Shown here piece after piece: positions 43,202 through 54,748 of a stretch of 62,000 nt of DNA. The notes below the pieces were generated by a model. The model saw only the letters and a list, made by a program, of their open reading frames with translations, had not been told where the DNA came from and made no database searches. A program made the translations under genes and the position numbers. The DNA is from Zygnema cylindricum (Eukaryota; Streptophyta; Zygnematophyceae; Zygnematales; Zygnemataceae), in contig JBBHKE010000114.1 of assembly GCA_037447655.1 (NCBI GenBank), forward strand, positions 1 to 62,000, written 5' to 3'. How positions within the stretch are numbered: position 1 is the stretch's first letter; every line of letters begins with the position of its first letter.

Positions 43202-43771
43202 TTAAATACTAGTTTTGTGTTTCACCTTTATGTTTTTCTCCATAGATTTGCTACTTCCATCAACTTCATTCGTCTGAGAAATTTTAATTTTGATTCTTTT
43301 TCTTTTTAACTGCACTCTTTTAACTTTTGCATTTCTATTACATTTTTCACTTCCACAAAGTTCTTTTCTCACTCCAATTTTTTGAACAATTTTTCTTTGT
43401 TTTTCTCCTAGTTCACCAATTTTCACGGCCACCTTATATCTAGTTTCTGCTTCTAAGTGTCCATCTCTTCCTTCAACTCCTCTTACTTTAGTTAACAAAC
43501 TTTCTTGTAAGCAATTTTCACTCACAGATTTGTCATCTGATAAGGTCACAAAAATCGCGTCCTTCTCTCTTTCGTCCTTCACCACACTATCTTCGATGAC
43601 ATAACTCCTTCCACCAGTTTCCAGATTATACACCTCATTCCTAATTCCTGTTTTCTTCATATCTTCGCCCGGTCCTTCTAGGAAAAATGGATTTAATTTA
43701 TTAGTCTTTATGTTTAAGCATTTTTCGGCTTCCACTTCCAAATGACCTTCACTTCCTCTAATTTCTGTCAC
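43202..43771 (-). CDS. Lys/Glu-rich ORF of the 41-kb non-autonomous Copia
   Basis: A 189-codon minus-strand frame downstream of the zinc knuckle, in the place where pol would start. It is very rich in Lys, Glu and Arg and contains a diverged internal repeat: EIRGSEGHLEVEAE, later GVEGRDGHLEAETRYK. The C-terminal third is strongly basic (KRVQLKRKRIKIKIS). No retroviral enzyme motif is present. It may be a Gag extension or nucleic-acid-binding tail, or just an open stretch kept by purine-rich composition. Confidence 0.45.
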   Translation of the reverse strand: MTEIRGSEGHLEVEAEKCLNIKTNKLNPFFLEGPGEDMKKTGIRNEVYNLETGGRSYVIEDSVVKDEREKDAIFVTLSDDKSVSENCLQESLLTKVRGVEGRDGHLEAETRYKVAVKIGELGEKQRKIVQKIGVRKELCGSEKCNRNAKVKRVQLKRKRIKIKISQTNEVDGSSKSMEKNIKVKHKTSI

Positions 43772-44670
43772 CTCCTCCTTTACTCCGTTCCAAACACTTT
43801 ACTCCATTCCAAACAACACAGAAGGTCGGTAAATACATAAATTCGTCACCACACGGTGTATGCCTTTTGTCATTTGTCGAGTGTTGTCTCTCACTCACGA
43901 AAGCACTTGATTCCTTTCTTGTTAGGGTTCGAACTAGGGTGTTGTCCCATCCATCTCTAAAATTCCCTGTAACACATGCACTTTTATACAATAAACATAC
44001 CCTGAATTTATGTCCTAAATCATTACAGTAAAAACAATTCTTTGGCCGATCTACGAACTCACTATTACCTTTACATTTCTGAAACTGAGACTTAGATTCC
44101 TTTATATTCCTTTCATTTGATAAGACCCTTCTATTAGCCTCTTCATCTAGAATAACTCTTCTAGCTACAGTTATGCTCCAATCATTTTTATCAAATAAAG
44201 TCAATCGATCTAGTGCACTCTTTTATTCTTTAGGTAGACTTCTCATTAACAAGATAGCTTGTTGAGCATCTGTAAAGTTTCCTCCTGCCAAATCAATTTG
44301 TGCAAATAATACTTTTAAGTCAATACAGTGTTTCTCCATACTCCCTCCTACATGCTTGTGTTCAGCTTTTTTGGTAACACTGCTACGCCAATGATATAAA
44401 GACGTCTTTGCATACACACTTTCTAGGCACTTCTATAATTCAACTGCCTTTTTAACACTTAGGTATGACATTACTTAATCCAGAGTCAAGGAGTTCTTAA
44501 TAACCCTTAGACACTCATGATTTTTACTTTTCCATCCATTTGACGTTTTCCGCCAAGGTACCGTCCACCACATCCATTAGTTCTATCATCTCGAAGTAGC
44601 TCTCAAGTGCACACTTCCAGTAGTGATATTTTGATCCATCAAATATAGGTAGCCATGGGTGTGGGCCCAT
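43758..44670 (-). pseudogene. gag of the 41-kb non-autonomous Copia
   Basis: Begins at the primer site as MGPHPWLPIFDGSKYHYWK, continues with AKTSLYHWRSS, KHCIDLKVLFAQIDLAGGNF and AILLMRSLPKE, and ends with a zinc knuckle CFYCNDLGHKFRVC (CCHC). Stops at 44524-44526 and 44223-44225 and at least one frameshift break it. The LTR-resident ATG, present in the 3' LTR copy, has become ATT in the 5' LTR. Confidence 0.8.
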
Positions 44671-44674
44671 AACC
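44660..44674 (-). promoter_or_regulatory. Primer-binding site (half-tRNA iMet), 41-kb Copia
   Basis: GGTTATGGGCCCACA on the minus strand immediately after the LTR end ACAACA; 14 of 15 positions match the site of the 56-kb element. Confidence 0.85.
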
Positions 44675-45643
44675 TGTTGTCCATAGCCTATTTGAGCAAT
44701 AGATTACTCACGGAAACACCCACAGACTACTTCAAAAACAGTTATGTTTCAGACAACACCACAATAAACAAAATCACCTCAAACTATACCAATGTGCATT
44801 ATACCATATACACTGTAAACTCCCAAAGTTAGAGCCAAATCCACCAAAGCATACAGAAGATATAAGCTCCATAGTTTTCCAAAAATAGGTGACAGCTTCA
44901 CAAACTAACCACTTAGACTGTTCACAGAATCTTACAGAGATACTGGAATACAATGAAACTGCACACAAATATAGATTCTATATCATAAAAAAACTCCACA
45001 AAATTTCACATGAAAGCACTAATCATAGTGATCACACCAACAGGTCAAAGATGCAAAAAACAGTTTGTCATTGCTTTGATAAACTGGATTGCGATACACA
45101 AAATATTCTAAGTCCTACAAGTTATAATCAGAGATTTCACTCCTGAATGTACGGAAGCATACCAGCCGTACGGTATCTACCATCTACCTAAACTATTGTA
45201 AGTATACCCGAATAGTTCAAGGTATGTCAGTCTGAACAAATCTACACTAATAAACTAAATAGCCAAAAGACAAACCAATGTTGCTCAGGATATTTACACC
45301 GACATCTCCGTAATCAATACAAGCCATATTATGCGCAGCTGCGTTGTCCGTACGGATCATATCAAAATAATCGTAGCTGCCTTGTCTTGACTGCGTCGCA
45401 GCTTCTCCGTACCGCTGGCGCCTATTTCAATATTCCGTTTATTTTACATCGGATCGCTTCGAGATCCGCCGTCCATTTGTCACAACTTGTTCACACCATT
45501 GAATGAGTCTTTTACGTCACTTTAATTATATCAATCCGTTCGCTCCCCCAATCCGTGAATCTATTCAAACCTCCATATTAAATCCAATTAGCAGTTATGC
45601 ACGAACTGTCTCGTACGCACGAAACTGACTTTTCAAAACAACA
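44675..45643 (-). mobile_element. 5' LTR of non-autonomous Copia (41108-45643)
   Basis: 969 bases, high identity to 41108-42084, TG...CA tips, followed by CGCCT (45644-45648), the same word that precedes the left LTR. The pair and the duplication define a complete 4.5-kb element. Confidence 0.95.
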
Positions 45644-45648
45644 CGCCT

Positions 45649-48530
45649 TACACTTGGAGAGAGCATCACCCAACCGTTTGAAAAAGGGCAAAGTAATAGG
45701 CACAGTTGTTGGATTCACAGTGTTCAAGTCTATGTGGTTAGAGGATTGCCCGCTCCGCTGTGCGCCAGCGGACTTGCCTTCTAGCCAAGCTCGCGATTTC
45801 GTTGTTATTAGTAGTGTCATCTGCTATTTACACTGTAGGCGCTTCGCTTATTCATTAGTTTCTTTTTAGGCCTTTGATGCTACGCACCTATATCAAGTTA
45901 CTTTGCTGTGCGCACTTTGCCTTGTCGTGATGCTATAGGGCTCGGTGCCTCCTCGTACTTCACTTAGAACACTAGCCTGTTGTAATTTTTTCTCTACGCT
46001 CAGCTAGTTCGATTATAATTTAACCTGTATGTGCTACGTGTTACGCACCTTTGCGTCCTAGGCTTGTTTGCGTGTTTGCCCTTGTGTTGCCTCGTCGATA
46101 AAAAACGTCGTGTTCACTCACATGGTTTACTCCGCGTAACATATGCTTTTTAATACTCATAAGGCGGCCGGGTGTTCTTCAACACATTCTTTGGAGTGCT
46201 TTGGAGTGCTTTGGAGAGCTTTGGATTGCTTTGGACACTGCTTTTACTGAAGAAGAACAAGCCGGCGCATTCCGAACACCGCAAAGTGTTGTCCGCTCGG
46301 CTTTTTATTGTGCTGCTTCTTCAGCTGCGCACCTTCTTCTTTGCCACAAAGTGCTGCGCACCTTTGCCTCCAAAGCTCGGACCTCAGGTGGCTTAACGCT
46401 CGAAAGCTAGGCCGGTGCACTTCTTGCACTCCTTTAGGCGCCTCTAAAGAGCGGCCCGCTCGGTGTGCTACTTCTTCACCTTCGGCCCGCTGGCGCGCCT
46501 TGTAACTCCTTCACGGTGGCTCCTCGTTGTTGCAATCGTGCTCGTTCTCGCAACCGTGCCCGAGTACTCGATTATGGTGCCCGTCTTCACCACGCGTGCT
46601 TCTTCTTCACCTTTGTTACTGCCATGGCATTTGCTGGCTCGCTTATGCATTGCCAAAAATGGCCCGTGATGAGAAAAGCATACGGTTAAGCCGAAACTGG
46701 CAACAGCCGGGGAATAGGTTGTACCCACTATGAGCAAGGGCCCCTTTGATGATGAAGAAAACAAGGACGTACAAACCCCCAAAGCGCAGGGCTGCAACAA
46801 GGAATAAAAAGTTTTAGCCTCAACACAGCTTCAATAAAGCAACACTTGAAGGTTTAATAAAGAGGCCTTTATGTTACGTCGAAAGAGTCCTTTTGATTAT
46901 AGAACAAGCTCGAAAGGTTTCAAGAACTTGTTTCCCTCTTCAAAATATTTCTTCGACTGTATGGAATAGCCGGCCAGGACTACTAGCTAAGAAGTCGCTT
47001 TTATCTCGCGCAAAGTATTTTATACCTTCTCTTGCAAGATTTATTTGGCCATAAGAGTTGCGCTTACACAGAGATACTCTGTTGCGTGGTTACTAAGTTC
47101 GCGTTCTCCTTTGTATAAACCGTGGCTTGCGTTTTTTCTGGCTACTGTTGTTGCCTTCGTGAACAAGAGACATTCGGGCTTGGCGATACAAATCAACAAA
47201 AAGCTTTTGCTCACTTTCGATTCAGGTTGTATTTTTGATAATACAATACGATAATCCACACTCGGCCGCCTCTTGTTCCACAGTTGGCTTGTCTTTGGTC
47301 CTTTGTTGGAGCTTTTGGTTGGAGCCTTGTACGCGTCCGCAGGCGCGTAAGCTTAAAGCCTCTAGCTTCGTGTGCGTCGGTGTGCCGCGGCAGCGGTGCC
47401 GTGTTCGTTCTTGATGTCGTTCCGACGCGCAGTATTCAAAGAGCGCGCCAATCAACGTTACGCACACCAGTTTTATACCACGTACAAGGTGGTGTTGAAC
47501 ATGATCACAGGTTTTCTTCCTGTAGTCCGCTATAGAGGCCAGCTTATGCCCTATTTGTCATAACGATCGGGTTTGTGTGTAATCCGAAAAAGGTCGCGCC
47601 AGTAGTAAGAATGCGGTAAATACTTAGCCTGATTCAAAAGCACGCGCAAGCTTCGGGTTGGTTCTAGTAATTAACTTGATAATCAAGTGTATGTCAAACC
47701 AGGATGGAGGCGTCGGCACAGGTTGAATACAAAGCCCTTTATTATGCAAGTATTAAGCCTTGGAAAAGTGGTAGCAAATAAATGTGGTGCTGGGCACTTG
47801 TAAGCATTTTTGTTTGGCACGACAAGCGCATACATGGACACTTTTTCATTTCAAAAATGGGTTTCAAAGCTCTTTGTAAATACGCTAGAGCATCCCATCC
47901 AAGATGGTGGCTTCCCTAAAAGTAAAGCTCGAGCCGAGCGCTGTTAAAAGAGTACAAACGCAAGAGCTCAACACTTCGTATTAGATAGCGTTTTGTTTTG
48001 TACACAGTTCACCCCACAGGTACGAAGGATCAAAGCACGTGCACTAATTGAAAACGAAAATGCTGAAAAATCTAGTTGATCCAGCGTTCTCATCAAAGCG
48101 GCTAAGATTGGCTTAAACCAAACCAAGACCACTATCTATCGTGTTGTATTACAGAGCAGTTTTCCCTTGTAAAACTGCCGGCTCGTGTAAATGGTAAGAG
48201 CTCTTGATCTTTGATTCGCACAAACACGAAATCATGTAAATGCTTGCAGTTCGAAAATACTAATTCCCGAAAATAGAGATAATATGCGCAGTCCGCAATC
48301 GTGGATTGGCAATGACACCACTTGTCGATTGAACTCTTCGTTACTGGACTTGGGTTTGGAAGCTTTAGACAGTGGCTCAAAAATGGCTTCCTTCAATAAT
48401 AAGACTGAAAAATCCTTATCCACTCCTCGACAGAGTTTTGCTACGTGCAATAATCTATTTTTATATTATTTTCCCACCGCTGGGAAATTTGGAATTGCTA
48501 GATTTCTCTTGCGATATTGGTAGAACTGCC
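45649..48530. other. Unassigned DNA right of the 41-kb Copia
   Basis: Continues the block interrupted at CGCCT. No family recognised. Minus-strand frames at 48132-48450 contain protein-like sequence (KASKPKSSNEEFNRQVVSLP, IHDCGLRILSLFSG) but no known domain. Five tandem TTTGGAGTGC-like decamers lie at 46190-46240. Confidence 0.4.
46190..46240. repeat. Tandem CTTTGGAGTG-type units
   Basis: Five 10-11-base units (TTTGGAGTGC, TTTGGAGAGC, TTTGGATTGC, TTTGGACACTGC) in a row. Confidence 0.85.
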
Positions 48531-48534
48531 AAAC

Positions 48535-49030
48535 ATTTATGTAGGAGATGAGGTAGTGTATGTTGTCTTTTTGGAAATATTTCAGTCTCAGAGCAGCGTA
48601 GCTGCTATACAGACAGAGCAACGCAGCTGGTATACAGACAGAGCAGCACAGCTCCTACACAGCAGAGCAACAAAGCAGCAGAGCAGCGTAGCATCAAAGC
48701 TGCAACACAGACAGGACAACTCAACCACAAATGTATTTGATATGGTCCGTACGGACAACGCAGCGTCTGATATTCTTAATGTGATAATGTACAGGATAGA
48801 GCAATTGCGATAGATACGATTCTAGTCAACTTAGTGGGTAACTCAGTGGTAGCTTAGTGATAGCTCAGTGGTAGCTTAGTGATAGCTCAGTGGTAGCTTG
48901 ACAAATTAGTGGTAGCTTGGTGGTTTAACGTACCTCTCAAGTACATTGGTGATGCCAGTTCAACACAAGTATAAGACTTAGGACTCAGAACATATTATGT
49001 ATCCAGACTTCTAAGTAGTAAAACTGCAAA
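48535..49030 (+). mobile_element. Diverged LTR fragment of the 41-kb Copia type
   Basis: In plus orientation it resembles the minus strand of 44675-45643: GATATGGTCCGTACGGACAA followed by CGCAGC, and later a GACTTAGGACTCAGAACATA-like stretch. GCAGCGTAGC words repeat at 48590-48710. Confidence 0.55.
48836..48925 (+). repeat. Tandem A-box-like units TAGCTCAGTGGTAG
   Basis: TAGCTCAGTGGTAGCTTAGTGA occurs about two and a half times, with flanking variants (GTAACTCAGTGGTAG, TTAGTGGTAG). The word matches the internal A box of tRNA genes. There is no tRNA fold. Confidence 0.75.
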
Positions 49031-49066
49031 CAGTTTTTGGGAAACTTCTGAGTATTATATCTTGAG

Positions 49067-49621
49067 TGTTGTCTTGTCAATTGTGCTATGTCGAGCGTGC
49101 CTGGTAACCGGGAGGTCCAGGTTATATGTCCAAGGAGGTGTACATGAGAAACCTGCAATCCACCCCCACATGCTGATGCTCCCTTGGATCCGTGATAATG
49201 CCCATCTTTGTTCATTACCCCCCCCCCCCAGGGATATGCATAGAGAGTAAGGAGAAATGGAGTGGAAAAGAAAAGTACCCTGTTCCCCCCTTGTGTGGGA
49301 CATGCCGAATCCCGGATTTCTAGGAAATCTAACATGGTATCAAAGCCAGCGGGATTGCGGATGGTTTGACCGGCTTTCCCGTGAGGGGGGGTGTTGGATT
49401 GGCACGTGAAGCCGGTCCTATACGGGGTAGAATATGGAAATATCCATACTCGAGCCGCCCGTAATAAATGGGTACGGACGCGCTTGTCTCAACATCCAGC
49501 TGGTGGCACAGTGGTAGTGCGTTCGCAGCTGAAGTGAAAGGTCCCAGCTTCAAACCCTGGCCGGCTCAATTTTCCCAAGTGTGGGACATGGCGAATCCCG
49601 AATTTCTAGGAAATGTGCTAC
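49067..49621 (+). mobile_element. TRIM-like element, internal region 49335-49391
   Basis: TGGTATCAAAGCC at 49335 resembles the 3'-end primer site of initiator tRNA-Met and follows an LTR-like end CTAACA. Only 57 bases later, GTGAGGGGGGG is a polypurine tract followed by TGTTGGATTGG. Both flanks end with GTGTGGGACATG, GAATCCC and TTTCTAGGAAAT. The right LTR is 49392 to about 49621; the left start is uncertain (about 49067). A tRNA-like A/B-box pair (TGGCACAGTGG and GCTTCAAACCC, 49505-49560) sits in the right LTR. Confidence 0.55.
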
Positions 49622-49874
49622 TCCGCTGGAAGCCCACTAAATGCCACTTTCCCAGCTACTCTCCAAAGACTAGGAAGGAAATGAGAGTCGTCCGATCCTT
49701 TCCGCGAAAACTCCGGACAAACCCAAAGATGACCACAAGAGTGTGCAAATAACTCCCACGCAGAAATATAGAAATAATAAATATCGGCTTTTCAGATTAA
49801 ACAATATCACCTTGCCCCAGAGAATGAAATTAACGAAGGTCGCCTCATCGTGTAAAGGATCTTTAAGCCCTAAG
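49622..49874. other. Unassigned DNA before gap
   Basis: Nothing recognised. Confidence 0.4.
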
Positions 49875-49884
49875 NNNNNNNNNN
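49875..49884. other. Assembly gap (10 N)
   Basis: Ten Ns; true size unknown. Confidence 1.
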
Positions 49885-52100
49885 AATATAAAGGGTTAAA
49901 GGATCTTTGAAGAAGTTTGTTTCAGGACATTGTTTTGAGGTTTTATTAGTTTTAATAGTTGGTGGGATTTAAGGGTTAGGACAACAAGTTTTTTAGGTTT
50001 GTAGAATCGAAGTAAAAGAACTTTTATGTTGAAGTTTTTTTTTCGTTTTACTCTTATAGTAAAGAACGGAGGTTGGTAAAAAAAAAAAAAAAAAATGTCG
50101 TGGGAAGACTTTATAGTCGTATTTACAGAAAGGGGGCGGAAAAAAAAAAAAAAAAAAATGGTTGGAGGCAAGAAATGATATTCTCATTTTGCTTTTTTTT
50201 TGAAGTTGTATTTTCAAGAAAATGAAGCTAAGATGTTTGGATTTTTTGAACAACAGGATTGGGAATTTAGGGTGGTTGATAATTTTGATTATTTTGGAGT
50301 TTTGTTACAGGACTTTGTTTGAAGAAGTTTCTAGGAAATTGGGAAATATAAGCATTTGGGGAGGAAGTACTACTTCTACTTCTTAGTCATAATGTCCGTC
50401 TTTTTAAATGGTATGTTTACAATTTTGAATATTTTTGCTGTTATTTCTATTGTTATTGCCATTATTTTATTTTCTTTTGCTTCTTATTCTTACCATTTCT
50501 AGTAGTTTTTCAAATGGTATATTTACTAGTTTTTTTTGGTATTGTCATTATTTTATTTACTTTTGCTTATTATCATTACTATACTATTATTACTATTTTA
50601 CTATTATTATTTAGTAATATTACTATTATTATTTAGTAATATTGCTATTATTCCTATTGTTATGCTTTAGTCTTATCGTCACTGCTATGACTAGTTGGTT
50701 TTATTACTCGTGTGATTATTCTTACTAATATCACTAATACTGTTGTTATTACCATGACTACCATTAAGATCATTACTGTTTTTATTTATTTTATGTTGCA
50801 TAATAAACTGATTTTTGACTTGATATATCACCGTCGATATCTGTAAGATACTCCAGGCATGTGCAGATTTTTTGGCGATATTTGATCCATTTTTAACTTT
50901 TCCTTTACGCCGGTTTTCAACACTAATGAATAAATTAAACCCTTCAATCGAGCTTTGGACTGCATGTATAAAAAGGATAAAAAACAGACAAAAATAAACA
51001 GACAATGTGTTTAGAAGTATCGGAATGTCTCGTTCAAATGTGGATGGACAGTCTTGGGACTTTTGAGTCCGGAAGTATAGGTCATGGGAAATTCAGAAAA
51101 AGAAAAATGCTAATAATGAAGCCATTTTTATTTGGCGACAAGAAAAGTTGATTTCCGCTAATACATTTTGAAACTGGTACATCAACCAAAACCGAGAGAC
51201 CTTTCCTGATGTGTGAAACTGAAAAACTGTAGTTTTGATTTGATACTCAACACTACTGTTACGGTTATAGTTATTACTAGTACTATTATTGCTATTGTCA
51301 TTAGTATCACCGTCATTACTGCTATTGCCCCATCCCTTTTTTGACTCCTAGTATGATTCTAATTCTATGACTATCGCTGTGCTGTAGTTTTTATTGTTAT
51401 CATTATTATTATTACTATTGTCATCCTTTTGTTGGATAGGTAGTGTTGTTATTTGTTTTGTATATATCTTAAATGTATTGTTAGCTTTTTGTTTTCTTTT
51501 TATCGGATGTTGTAAGTATTATTGTTATCGGTTTTGTATATGACGTAGTGCATTGTACTCTGTTTGTTGAACATTGTCAGCATCGCTATTACTGCTTCTA
51601 TACTTAAATGTGATTTGTATATTCTTAGAGTGTTTGTCTCTGCCTGTCCAGGTGGCATAAATCCGTAAGGAGTTACTCACTTATGTACGTCCACAAAAAG
51701 CGTTTTTTGTGGTACCACTTTTTGAAAACACGGCATCTCCATGATGGTCCACTCGTATCACATGCGCCCCTCTTTTTATTAGTGATTTGCGACCCCTTTC
51801 TTTCTTTCTTTCAGAAAAACCACTTGAAAAACACTTCACTGTTCCTTTGACAACCAGTGTGATTTGGGACGAGACACCTTGTCACTCAACCTCAAATTCA
51901 TTACCTCAAAGTCATCCGCGAATCTATTTGTACCCATTTGTATCTTTTTAAGGCGACTATTTTTCACCCGAGTGAAAAGAAAACAAAGAAACAAAGGTAT
52001 CGAAATCGTGGAGGGAATCGTCAATCTGCGGTTTTTTTTGTTGAAGATCACAAAAATTGCAAAAGTTTTGCATTGGAGATGTTGGACCGTGTATTCGCAT
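49885..52100. other. AT-rich low-complexity DNA
   Basis: Two poly-A runs near 50080 and 50140, dense TTATTA/ATTACT trinucleotide stretches (50430-50690, 51250-51430), and no supported gene. Frames are low-complexity Phe/Lys readings. Confidence 0.6.
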
Positions 52101-52265
52101 AGTAGGAGAGAGGGAGAGGGAGAGACAAAGGTAAAGGGAGAGGGAGAGAGGAGATAGGAGTGGGAGAGATGCAGAGGATAGAGACGGGGACAAAGGCAGA
52201 GGGGGATAGAGGGGGGAAGGGGTAAGGGGGAAGAGGGACAGAGAATGAGAGAAAGGGGGGCAGAC
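52101..52265. repeat. Purine-rich (GA/GGGAGA) tract
   Basis: About 160 bases that are almost only A and G on the plus strand, comparable in style to the spacers at 15066-15845. Confidence 0.85.
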
Positions 52266-52423
52266 AGAATATTTCACATGGCAAATAGTCTTACTCAGAA
52301 GTCTCGGTAACCCCATTGTTCCAATTTTATATTGCTATGTCTTAAATCCTTAAAGTCTTGTTATTCTTTATTTTTCGGAGTTTCATATTTCTTTTTGTTA
52401 TGCAATGATGAAGTAATATATAT

Positions 52424-52456
52424 ACACACACATATGTATGCATATATATACATAAT
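52424..52456. repeat. (TA/CA)n microsatellite
   Basis: ATATATATACACACACATATG followed by further TATA units. Confidence 0.85.
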
Positions 52457-53524
52457 GTCCGTAAATTATTGATTTTGAAGAAAACTGTCATTTTTTCCCT
52501 TAAACAATCACAACTATGTCAAATATTTGTAATAATTACTATTTCCATTTTTCTGGTAAGAGTTGACAACCAATTTCAGCGTTTAAAAATGATGAATGTG
52601 AGAGAATTACAAGGTTTGACACAATCACTGAGGGAAACAAAATCTCGTCTTGTCTTTCTTCTTGTGTCTCTTCTGCCGCCTTTGAAGAAATATGGAAGGA
52701 AAAAACTATCATTTGAATGCATGCACATAATTTAATGTGGTCTAGTGCACAATGTGACTTTCTTCAGACCAAGTTTTAGTGCAACAATTTTAGTTCCCTC
52801 TCTCTCCTCCCCCTCTCCTTGTCCACTGTCCCAGTTTAGATTTTGATGAATCGATAATTTTTGTACATCTGAGATTGATGTCAATTTTTGTTTTGATGCC
52901 ACTTTTTTGTTTTAAATTGGCTGAGGCTTTAGTTTTCATAACATGTGTAAGTGCAAGGATAACCGAAGTAGGTCACGCTTACAAATTAACAAAAGAAAGA
53001 AACGTATCAAATTCCGTTTTGAAATGTTCTATCGTATTTAAAGCATGGCTTGAAAAGTGTAAATAAAATGATAAAAAGGCTCACAGTATCATGATTGTGA
53101 GTCTTTTCTTTTATTTTATGGCCCAACATTTGTTCTTAAGAAAGTCACTTTCAAATTTTTAATTTGTTACTTGGCATTGCCAACAATTTGAAGCAGCTCT
53201 TTGCCTTTTGTACGGGTAAACTTAAAAATATCAAATATTGTATGTACGGTGTCGAAACGGTTTCGTATGCACATCTCGAACATGCAGCAAAAAAAGACTA
53301 ACTTAAAGATTCGACAAACTCTTCGTCGGTGTATACATAGGTACAAACAAACTTGTTACAGGTTCGTAAGTGTGACAGCCTGCTGTACCAGACCACTCTA
53401 TATTCGTACGCTCCACAGCCTGTCGGATCATCCATTGTATTTCATAGGCAGTGTACGTTTTAGTCGTCAATTGTGTTCCATCGATATCTAAGGGAGCCAT
53501 GTTTCTCCACGTCGCAATAAAAAT
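52457..53524. other. Unassigned DNA
   Basis: No recognised gene. A 65-codon minus frame (53303-53500, start MAPLDIDGTQL in fair context) might be a small exon, but I see no support. Confidence 0.35.
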
Positions 53525-53784
53525 AGGGAATTGCTAATCGCAGAGACAATTTTTGCTGTGCGCAGATAGTTGTCAAAAATTGTACATTTGAAGTACAATT
53601 TGTATGAGTTACGTACCTTTGAGTTCACATTTGACGGTCAATCCGTCGAACAACTTTGACTGGCGAAATATTGTCACACGGTTAAAAAAGTGTCGCGCTT
53701 GCGAACGTCGACCGTCATAAAAAAAAATCAATTCACACGGCCGGCGTCGGTTTACGGTGACAAAACTGCGGCAACCGCATGTAA

Positions 53785-54748
53785 GGGTACGTCCCCATGT
53801 AGTAAAGTATCGACTTTAATCTGTCGTTTTCACCCAAAATGCAGTTCCGTACGATAAATACTTTAGCCGTACAAAGAAATCAATTCTTTAAAATTACAGC
53901 AAACTTCAAGTCGATACTTTGAATGTACTTCATGTTTGTCGTCATGTGAACGCATTTTGGCGTTTTCCTTTTTTCGACCCCCGGGCAAGAGAATCCAGCC
54001 CGTCAAAAAACTTCATCGAAAATCACCTCGCGACCTGATTTCAGGGAAAGTACCGCCCAAACAACGAATGAAAAATGACCCATGCACGCGCCACACGAGT
54101 GGGAAAATTTTAGGACGAGGAAAAACACTCGCTATTTTTCTCCCTGCCCGTCACGTGCATGTACGGAAAATACGAGGATGTACGGAATAAAATCTGCAGG
54201 GGTCTCGGACCTCCAATTTCATTCATGGGTCCTCGGTAGAATTTTGCATCGTCGTCACCTCTCCCCTCTCCCTCTCACACTATCACTTTTATCTCACACT
54301 TTTTAGAATGAGGCACGACAAAACTGGTATGAAATGAAATATATTTTAAAAATAATTATTTTGGCTACTTTTATGTATATTTTTATGGCAAGTAGAGCGA
54401 AAAAGTAGAGAAAACGAAATCGGGTATCCATGGCCGAAAGTTCTTGAATCTGTGACGTCACTAGTGAGCGTGACGTCACAATGTTACAAAACCCTAAACA
54501 TCTGCCATGTCACAAAATTACAAAACTGTAGAAACTAATGGTTTTATTAGTATTTTCTAGGTCTGAAAAGAAATATAGAAGTCGAGGCAGTCTATCTCTA
54601 ACTTCTCTCTCCAACTCTCAAACTTGTCGCAGTCACTGAGAAATTGGATTTCATTTTCGCACATAGGGACGCTTTTCAAAGTAGTACAAAACACTTCACT
54701 ACAGTCCAAAGTAATTTTTCAAAGTATCGCTTACATGGGAACGTACCT
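53785..54748 (+). mobile_element. PIF/Harbinger-like MITE, copy 2, inserted in the foldback arm
   Basis: GGGTACGTCCCCATG at the left and its inverted counterpart at the right, flanked by TAA (53782-53784, 54749-54751). The opposite arm of the foldback shows the same site uninterrupted (a single TAA, as TTA at 55198-55200), proving insertion and the 3-base duplication. Confidence 0.9.
54527..54647 (+). mobile_element. Copia LTR 5' tip inside MITE copy 2
   Basis: TGTAGAAACTAATGG onward matches the first ~120 bases of the LTR at 28558 (shared TATTTTCTAGGTCT and CTTCTCTCTCCAACTC). It replaces the sequence seen in MITE copy 1. Confidence 0.8.

Noticed and set aside
46172-46800. Overlapping frames in all phases on both strands
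   Set aside because: Mutually overlapping, no family recognised; probably a GC-richer region with few stops.
48590-48720. CRISPR-like spaced repeats (GCAGCGTAGC words)
   Set aside because: Irregular spacing, short imperfect units and a eukaryotic LTR context.
49896-50253. Phe/Lys-rich minus-strand frames
   Set aside because: Low-complexity readings of poly-A/poly-T tracts.
51957-52316. Ser/Leu/Pro-rich minus-strand frames
   Set aside because: Mirror of the purine tract at 52101-52265.
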